DNA of 64,000 bases from Lichenicola sp964236105. GTDB lineage: Bacteria > Pseudomonadota > Alphaproteobacteria > Acetobacterales > Acetobacteraceae. Location: assembly GCA_964236105.1 (NCBI GenBank), contig CAXSBC010000007.1, positions 62,001 to 126,000 of the forward strand. The letters are read 5' to 3'. The notes beneath the pieces were generated by a model. It had not been told where the DNA came from. It saw nothing but the letters and a program-made list of their open reading frames with translations, and did not search any database. Below are positions 36,400 through 44,900 of this stretch, piece after piece; the stretch's first letter is position 1, and each line of letters opens with the position of its first letter. Position numbers and translations under genes: made by a program.

Positions 36400-38577
36400 A
36401 TGACGCGTTTGCCGTTGGCACTCATTCTTCTTGCGATTGCGTCCTCGGCGCAGGCCCAGCCCGTCTTCAACAGAGCCGGCGATGTCGCGGCACGCGACAT
36501 GACGGTGCGCAGCATCAACAGTGCCGCCACCGTGTCCGGCACCAGCCTCGCCTCGCTGGTCGCCCAGGCTGCCGCCGCCCTGCCGACCGCCCAGCTTGCG
36601 GCCGCGACCCCGCTGCCCTCGCTCGCCATCGCGTCGCGCTCGCTCGCCAGCCGCTTTTCCGACGACCTCAACGTGCGCGACTACGGCGCCAAGTGCGACG
36701 GCGCGACCGACGATACGGCGGCGTTCCAGGCGACGATCGCGGTCGCCACCGGCCAGGTGCCCATCGGCGGCTCGGCAGCGCAGTTCAGCGGCATCGTCGG
36801 CATCGGCCCGAACAGGAACGGCAGCGCGAAGATCATCGTGCCGTCCGGCGCCTGCATCCTCAGTGCCACGCTGACCGCGAACATGCTGCAGAACGGCGGC
36901 TTCGCCATGGTGGGCGAGGGCACCTCGCACACCGAGCTGGTGTGGACGAACGCCGGCGATGGCCTCGACGTCAACTTCGCCGCCAACACCCTCGGCAACG
37001 ACATCGTGCACAACCCGGTCACCGGCTATTCCGGCCAGGCCCTGTTCATCAAGGGCATCAAGTTCTCGACCGCCTATGCGGGTGCGGCGAACACCGGCGT
37101 GGCGCTCAACATCAAGGGCATCCCGCTGGTGCTCGCCAACGTGGCGCCCACGCAGGTGATCGAGGACGTGGCCTTCACCAACCGTGCCGGCTGGATCGGC
37201 GCCACCCAGGCCTGGGCGGTCGGATTGCGCTTCACCGACCCCGACTTCCTGTTCATCAGCCGTGCGGTGGCAATCGACCTCAGGGAAGGCAAGACGGCCG
37301 GCTTCCAGATCGTCAGCGACGCGCCGGCCGGCGGCACCGGACATGGCGAGATCGTCTGCCAGGATTGCGGCAGCTATGGCGGCAGCGCCTTCTTCGACAT
37401 CAGCGGGCGCGCGATCCAGGGCGTCTTCCTGGACCGCCCGTTCTGGCTCGAGGTCACGACGGGCGTGACCTGGCTCTCGGCGCTGCAGGCGTTGAACGGT
37501 TCGTTGTCCATCCATGCCGCATCCGGCGGCGCCGCTGTCGCGAACGTGCACGTCTCCAACATCGGCACCGTGTTCTCGCAGGGCAGCTTCTACTACGCCA
37601 ACACCAACGTGGCCGGCACCAACTGGTATGGCGAATGGTATGACGGCGTGGATTGGGTCAATGTCACAGGCGACACCATCACCGCGCCACCTGCCGGCGC
37701 TCAGGGCGGCGGCGGCACCGCCAACAACGCCTATGGCATCGTCGTCAATCAGGGTGCCAACGGCAGCGGCGTCTATGACGGCCTGCCCAGCCTGTTCAGC
37801 AACATCAGTGTCGCAGGCTCGGATTACGGCTTTTCCGCCCAGGGTCCGAACGTGTTGGTGCAGGGCGGGATCTGCGCGCCCAACACGACCAATGGCCGGT
37901 CGACGATGTGTTTCCAGAACACCTACACCGGCACCGACGGCCGCTTCAACCCGCACTTCCTGAACATGGTTCCGGCCGACAACATGGTCGTCGCCGATGC
38001 CGGCCACGACACCGTGCTGCATGGATCCTACAGCCAGTTCTTCAGCTCCGGCTTCGAGGTCGGCATGCCGGGAGTCACGATCCCCGGCGTCGGCCCGGGA
38101 TTTTACGGCCAGATCGACTGGCACAGCGTCCCGTCATCCGACGGCACCCTGGCAAAGCTGAACGACTACGACTGTCGCCAGACCATCTCGGGCGGCACCA
38201 GCGGCACGTCCGGCCTCGGCACGATGAACCTCGCCTGCAAGGGCGGGCTGGTGACCAGCGGCGGGATCGTGGACGGCTCGCCGGTACCGGTTGGCGTCAC
38301 CGCCGGCATCACCATCACCGCGACCGACAACACCGCCGGCCAGATCCTGGTCTGCGCCTCGACCTCGACCACGCTCGCCTCGCTGACGGAAGTGCTGCCG
38401 GCCAATCCTCGCCCCAAGCAGACCTTTCATCTCGCTTCCGAGTGCTCGATCACCGCCCTGACCGTCACGCCCGGCACCGCGTCGGCCAGCGTGCTCGGCG
38501 CACCGGCCAGCATCGGTCCGACGACGCCGGTGACCTTCCTCTACGACAACGACCGGTTGCTCTGGACCCGCTGGTAG
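36400..38577 (+). CDS. Sec-exported right-handed beta-helix (pectate lyase 3-like) protein
   Basis: From the ATG at 36400 (GGAG five bases before it) the product is 725 residues. It opens with a signal peptide MTRLPLALILLAIASSAQAQ. A low-complexity segment leads to the tailspike-type opening NVRDYGAKCDGATDDTAAFQ (about residues 91-110). A long series of beta-helix rungs follows (SGACILSATL, GIKFSTAYAG, VIEDVAFTNRAGW). The C-terminal 130 residues are a separate beta domain ending LLYDNDRLLWTRW-like. Substrate and catalysis cannot be read from the sequence. It lies just before the giant repeat protein gene and after the 847-residue protein. A hairpin at 38594-38626 closes the unit. Confidence 0.8.
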   Translation: MTRLPLALILLAIASSAQAQPVFNRAGDVAARDMTVRSINSAATVSGTSLASLVAQAAAALPTAQLAAATPLPSLAIASRSLASRFSDDLNVRDYGAKCDGATDDTAAFQATIAVATGQVPIGGSAAQFSGIVGIGPNRNGSAKIIVPSGACILSATLTANMLQNGGFAMVGEGTSHTELVWTNAGDGLDVNFAANTLGNDIVHNPVTGYSGQALFIKGIKFSTAYAGAANTGVALNIKGIPLVLANVAPTQVIEDVAFTNRAGWIGATQAWAVGLRFTDPDFLFISRAVAIDLREGKTAGFQIVSDAPAGGTGHGEIVCQDCGSYGGSAFFDISGRAIQGVFLDRPFWLEVTTGVTWLSALQALNGSLSIHAASGGAAVANVHVSNIGTVFSQGSFYYANTNVAGTNWYGEWYDGVDWVNVTGDTITAPPAGAQGGGGTANNAYGIVVNQGANGSGVYDGLPSLFSNISVAGSDYGFSAQGPNVLVQGGICAPNTTNGRSTMCFQNTYTGTDGRFNPHFLNMVPADNMVVADAGHDTVLHGSYSQFFSSGFEVGMPGVTIPGVGPGFYGQIDWHSVPSSDGTLAKLNDYDCRQTISGGTSGTSGLGTMNLACKGGLVTSGGIVDGSPVPVGVTAGITITATDNTAGQILVCASTSTTLASLTEVLPANPRPKQTFHLASECSITALTVTPGTASASVLGAPASIGPTTPVTFLYDNDRLLWTRW

Positions 38578-38932
38578 GTCCAGACAGCGTCTCGCGGCCG
38601 ACCGAACGCATGGCCTGGTCGGCCGCAGAGATGTCGGAGCGGCTGTAGCAGTCCGCTTGGTTGGTCAAGTCCGCCGACACGCCCGCCACAGAGCGTCTCA
38701 ACATTGGAATTGTTGTCAGTTTTCCGTGGACATGACGATTTGTGCATGTTCTATGGATGTAACAACAAAATAGAGGGGAAAAATACGGCAATCCCCCATA
38801 GGTCAGGCTGATCGGTAACGGAATATTTACTTATTCCGTTGTAATCCGCCTTCCGCGACGGTAACGCTGAGATATCGCGTTTATCATCACATTTCCGTTA
38901 ATACGGAGATGTGATCGGCGGAGGGCATGAGC
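38578..38932 (+). promoter_or_regulatory. A+T-rich leader region of the giant repeat-protein gene with two inverted repeats
   Basis: After the terminator hairpin this region becomes clearly A+T-richer than its surroundings. AACGGAAT (38818-38825) and ATTCCGTT (38834-38841) form a perfect inverted repeat with an 8-bp spacer, which looks like an operator. At 38886-38915 ATCACAT-T-TCCGT and ACGGA-G-ATGTGAT pair around TAAT to give a 13-pair stem with one G-T wobble. It ends 17 bases before the preferred start and just before the GGAGG site. This could control mRNA stability or translation. No promoter boxes can be assigned with confidence. Confidence 0.5.
38594..38626 (+). terminator. Hairpin after the beta-helix gene
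   Basis: GCGGCCGACC and GGTCGGCCGC form a perfect ten-pair stem with a 13-base loop, 17 bases after the stop codon. No T-run follows. Confidence 0.55.
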
Positions 38933-41900
38933 ATGACCACATCCAGCACGGTCCCGAATGCAGGCGGCACGTCGACAATCTTCGTCGGAAGCTCGCTCGA
39001 CCTGGACCAGATGGCAGAGGCGGCGATCGCCGGTCCGTTGCTGTCGGATGGCAATGTCAGCTTCTACGGCCACATGAGCGGCGTGGTGACGTCCTACGAG
39101 GACGGCACCGAGCAGTCGCTGCTGTCCGAATGGTCTGGAACCGGCTCCGGACTGGTGGAGCTCACCCAGACCGAGCCGATGGCGATCATGTCCGTGACGA
39201 TCGCCAACACCGGCACGACGGCGATCACCCTGCCGATCGGCACGTTGGTGTCCTCGGCAAGCGGCGTGCAGTATCAGCTCGTGCAGATGCCGCGGCTGGA
39301 GCCGGGCTGGTCCGATGCCGCCACCGGCGCCGGCACGGCCGGCACCTACACGATCCAGCCCGGCCAATCCCTGGCGCTGTTCGCCCAGGCGCTGGTCGAC
39401 GGTCCCTCGGGCAACCTGCTGGCGAACCAGGTGACGCACATCGCGGTCCCGGGAGCCGCCATCACCTCGTCCGCGCTGATCACGGCCGCTCCCCAGTGGG
39501 GTGCCGGCACCGTCACCCTGAGCAACAGCTCGAGCGCGAACCAGATCATCTACGAAGGGCTGGTCGTCAAGGGCAGCAGCGGCGCCTATCAGGTCGACAT
39601 CGATCCGACCGTCGGCGGCTTCGTCGCCACCGATGCCGACGGCAGCTCCGGCTACTACGTGCTGAAGGCGGGTGCCAGCATCACCGTGCCGATCTCGTCG
39701 ATCGCCGCCATCACCGCGACCGTCGCCAACGGCATCGTGCAGCAGGAGCAGGCGGAGGACGCGGCCGCGAACTCGATCACCGGCGGCAACCTGCCGGCCG
39801 GGGTCTCGGTCACCGGCTCCAGCGCGATCACCACGCAGGGCGTCGTGCAGCCTTCCGATCAGGGGCATGTCGCCAGCACCGGCGCCAATACCGGCTTCTT
39901 CACCGACAGCGCCGACGCCCTCTTCACCACCTATCAGGGCTACGTGCCGACCGAAGCCAACGTCAACACCTACGACGACTACATCTGGACCAAGCAGGAC
40001 CTGGTCAACTGGGAGGCCTATGTCGACAACGCGCGTGCGTTCGGCATCCTGAACCTGGCGCCGATGATGTCGGAGTTCGAGACCGTCGACTTCGCGACGT
40101 CGGCCGCCACCGCCAATGCCCGGGCCGGCGCGCTCTATAGCGGCGGCATCACCTTCGACATGCCGTCCTGGTTCTTCCTCGCCCGCGAGCCTGCGTATCA
40201 GCAGAGCATCGAGGCGCAGATCCGCTGGGCGACGCAGAACGGCCTGCGCAGCTCGATCACCTTGTCGCCGGAAAGCGGCGACGACCAAAGCTTCCTGTCC
40301 GACACCCAGCAGGTGGTGGCGATCCTCAGGGCGGCCGGCGCCCTGCCCACGCAGATCGTGGTCAAGGATGGCGGAATCACCGGCGGCGACGTGATCTATT
40401 CCACGACCGATCCGAACTCGCTCAACAATGTCGGTAACTGGCTGTCGGGCCTGACCCTGACACCGTCCAATTCCGAGTCCGGGCTCGAGAGCCGCGGTAG
40501 CGCCGTCCGCCCCGACGATCTCATGACCGGTGTCCAGAAGAGCGAGGTCATCACCAACGCCTCCGCGGCTCTGCCCTACGCGCTGGCGCAGGTCTTTGCC
40601 GAGAGCAAGTCGACGACCGCAACCGTCACGGCCACGCTCGGCAACGCATCGCTCGGCAAGCTGACGGCCGCGTCCGGACTCGGCAGCGTCTCGGCGAACG
40701 GTGCCACCTTCACCATGACCGGCACGATGGCGCAGCTCACCGCCGGGCTCCAGGCACTGTCCTTCACCGCCGCCACCGGAGCGCTCGGCAGCACCACGCT
40801 GACGACCACGATCGTCGATGCGGCCGGAACGATCGCGGGCAGCACTGCGCTGTCCATCGACAACACCATCTCGCTGTCCAACCCCTCGGCGACATCCACC
40901 GCCACCGCCACCGCGCCGATCACCACCAATTCCTCCATCCTGCTGACCTCCGCCTCGCCGAACGCGACGCTGACTGCGACCGTCACCCTGTCGAACCCGC
41001 TGCTGGGCTCGTTCTGGAACACCGGCGGCGCCACCATGTCGGCCGATGGCAGCACCCTGACCCTCAGCGGCACCGCCGGCACGCTGCAGACCTTCCTGCG
41101 TCAGCTGATCTTCATCTCGGCGCCCGGCATGTCCGGCCACCAGGGCGAGACGATCGCGGTCAGCGACGGCACGCAGACCGCGTCGCTGGGCATCGCCATC
41201 ACCGTGACGGCGGCGACCGGCCTTGCGGTCGGCGACCTGCCCGTCGATATCGTCGCCGCCCCCTTCGTGCTGGATGCGCCGTATCAGGACGTGCTGGTCG
41301 GCGACGCCGGCAACCCGTCGCAGGTGCTGAGCGCCACGGTGACGCTCCCGGGCGGTGCTGCGACGCTGGTATCTCCCGGAACCGGCAGCGTGTCCGCAAA
41401 CGGTCTGAGCTACAGCTTCAGCGGCACCGCGGCCCAGCTGCAGGCGGCGCTCAGGTCGCTGCAGCTGTCGGTGCCGGCGAGCCAAGCCGTCTCGACCGAG
41501 ACGCTGAGCCTCGACATCAACGGCTTCACCACCACCGCGACCGTCAAGACGGTCTCCACCGACACGGTGTATGTCGGTGCGGTCGACGGCAACGACAGCA
41601 CCTACGCCAGCGGCACGATTGCGGCGCCGCTGCTGGCGACCGGCAAGGTCGGGCTGTTCGACGACTATAACGGCCTGACCTCGGTGGCGATCGCCGGCGC
41701 TGGCCCCAGCCTGGCTTCCGGATGGTCCGGCGCCTCGGCCGGCGTGTTCGGCTACGGCGAGAGCAGCGACGTCGCGGTGCAGACGATCACGGTGCGCAAC
41801 GGCGGCACGGCGTCGATCACGGTCCCGGTCGGCACGCTGGCCTCGACCGCGTCCGGCGTGCAGTTCCAGGTGATCCAGTATACCGGCGCCAACGCCAACT

Positions 41901-44900
41901 GGTCGGCCGGCAGCAGCGGCGACGGCTCGCTCGGCGTCTACACGATCGCGGCCGGCGCCTCGATCACGGTGCCGGTGGAAGCGCTGGCGCAGGGCTATGT
42001 CGGCAACGTGTCGGCGGGTGCCATCACCACGCTGAGCGGCACCCCGAACGCGGTGGTCACCGGCTCGACGCCGAGCCTGCTCGCCACCGAGTATGCCGGC
42101 GGCACCGTCACCCTGACCAACAGCACCGGCAGCGCCATCGTCGTCAACGAAGGCACCCTGGTCACCGGTGCGAACGGCTCCTACGTGATCGGCAACGATC
42201 CGACGGCGGCCGACTACTCGCTGCGCACGAACGACAGCAGCGTCGGCATCTACTACATCCCGGCCGGCGGCAGCACGACCGTGCCGATCTACGGCGTGGT
42301 CACCACCTCGACGACCGCCTCGCTGAGCCAGATCCTGGCGCAGACCACCAGTGCCGCCAACACCGTCACCGGCGGCAGCAGCCTGCCTGCCGGCATCAGC
42401 ATCACCGGCTCGAGCGCCATCGTCGCGGTCGGTCCCACCACGGCAGCACAGGGGGCCACCTGGGGCAACTGGGGGGCGAACACCGGCGTCCTGACCGATC
42501 GCGGCTACGGCTACTTCGTGACCGGGCAGGGTTTCACGCCGTCGGAGGCGAACACCAACCTGACGCTGACGACCGAGTTCACAACAGCCGACCTCGCCTC
42601 GTGGAAGGGCTATGTCGACACGCTGCGGGGCTCTGGGATCATGAACGTGGCCCCGGTGGTGACCAGCTCGAACGCGGTGCTGGACATCTCCGGCTCCGAT
42701 GCGACCGCCAGCCTGCGCAGCGCAGCGCTGTATGGCGGCGGCATCGACTTCGACCTGCCGCCCGGCTACCTGCTGTCGCTGGGCTCGGCCACGCTGGGTG
42801 CCATCGTCGACGACATCAAGTGGGCGGATGCCAACGGCCTGCGCTCGACCATGACGCTGCGCGCCTACACCGATCCCAGCTTCATGGAGAACACCAAGAC
42901 GCTGCTGGGCGAGCTGCAGGCGGCGGGCGCGCTGCCGAGCCAGGCGGTGGTGGTGGGCAACGCCAGCACCGCGACGCCGACCAACCCCGAGCTGACCAAC
43001 ATGGTGGCGCAGTATGTGGCGGGCCTGAACCTCGCCCCGACCGCCTCGGAGTCCGGCCTGTCGACCACGGGCGGCAGCACCACCGGCTCGATCATGACCG
43101 GCATCAAGAGCGCCGAGACCGCGACCGGCACGGCCGCGATCGCCCCCTATGGCGGCGTGCAGCTGTTCGGCGAAAGCGGCAGCGACCAGATGACCGCCAT
43201 CGTGGCGCTGAACAGCCCAGGCCTTGGCACCCTGTCGACCAGCGGCGCCGGGACCGTGTCGGCGGACGGCTCCACCGTCACCGTCACCGGCACCCCCGCC
43301 AGCCTCGACGCAGCACTTGCCGCCATCGCCTTCACCCCAGCCGCCGGCGCCCTCGGCAAGGCCGTGCTCGACCTCAGCGTCACCGACGCCAAGGGAACCA
43401 TCCAGGGACAGACCATGATCGCCGTGGATGACGCGCTGTCGATCTCCGGCATGGCCAATCTCAGCGTCAATGGCTGGGAGGTGCTGCAACCAGCCCTGAC
43501 GATCACCGCGCCCTCGTCCGCCACGACAGTCACGGCGACGGTCAAGCTGTCGAACCCGGCGCTCGGCTCGTACTGGAACGTCGCCGGCGCCACCGCATCG
43601 GGCAACGGCAGCGTGACGATGACCGGCTCGCTGAGCACGGTGCAGACTTTCCTGCGCAACCTCGTCTTCATGCCGACACCGAATGCCACCGGTACAGAGA
43701 GCCAGACCATCACCGTCAGCGACGGCACCGGAACGACGACCGCGACCGCGACGATGAGCCTGACGACCCTGGTCGGCGTCGTCGTCAGCAACCTGCCCGG
43801 CAGCTACATCACGGCGCCGTTCGTGACGGATGCGCCGTATCAGGATATTCTGATCAGCAAGCTGCTCACGCCCACGCAGATCCTGGGCATGATCGTGACG
43901 CTGCCGGCCGGCATCGCCAAGCTGAGCGACAGCGCCGGCGGAACGGTCTCGGCGAACGGCCTCAGCTACAGCTTCAATGGCACCGCCGTTCAGATGCAGG
44001 CGGCGCTCAGGTCGCTGCAGCTGTCGGTGCCGGCGAGCCAGACCGCCTCGACCGAGACGCTGAGCCTCAACATCAACGGCCGCATCACGACGACGACGCT
44101 CGACATCGTCTCCACCGACACGGTGTATGTCGGTGCGGTCGACGGCAACGACAGCACCTACGCCAGCGGCACGATTGCGGCGCCGCTGCTGGCGACCGGC
44201 AAGGTCGGGCTGTTCGACGACTATAACGGCCTGACCTCGGTGGCGATCGCCGGCGCTGGCCCCAGCCTGGCTTCCGGATGGTCCGGCGCCTCGGCCGGCG
44301 TGTTCGGCTACGGCGAGAGCAGCGACGTCGCGGTGCAGACGATCACGGTGCGCAACGGCGGCACGGCGTCGATCACGGTCCCGGTCGGCACGCTGGCCTC
44401 GACCGCGTCCGGCGTGCAGTTCCAGGTGATCCAGTATACCGGCGCCAACGCCAACTGGTCGGCCGGCAGCAGCGGCGACGGCTCGCTCGGCGTCTACACG
44501 ATCGCGGCCGGCGCCTCGATCACGGTGCCGGTGGAAGCGCTGGCGCAGGGCTATGTCGGCAACGTGTCGGCGGGTGCCATCACCACGCTGAGCGGCACCC
44601 CGAACGCGGTGGTCACCGGCTCGACGCCGAGCCTGCTCGCCACCGAGTATGCCGGCGGCACCGTCACCCTGACCAACAGCACCGGCAGCGCCATCGTCGT
44701 CAACGAAGGCACCCTGGTCACCGGTGCGAACGGCTCCTACGTGATCGGCAACGATCCGACGGCGGCCGACTACTCGCTGCGCACGAACGACAGCAGCGTC
44801 GGCATCTACTACATCCCGGCCGGCGGCAGCACGACCGTGCCGATCTACGGCGTGGTCACCACCTCGACGACCGCCTCGCTGAGCCAGATCCTGGCGCAGA

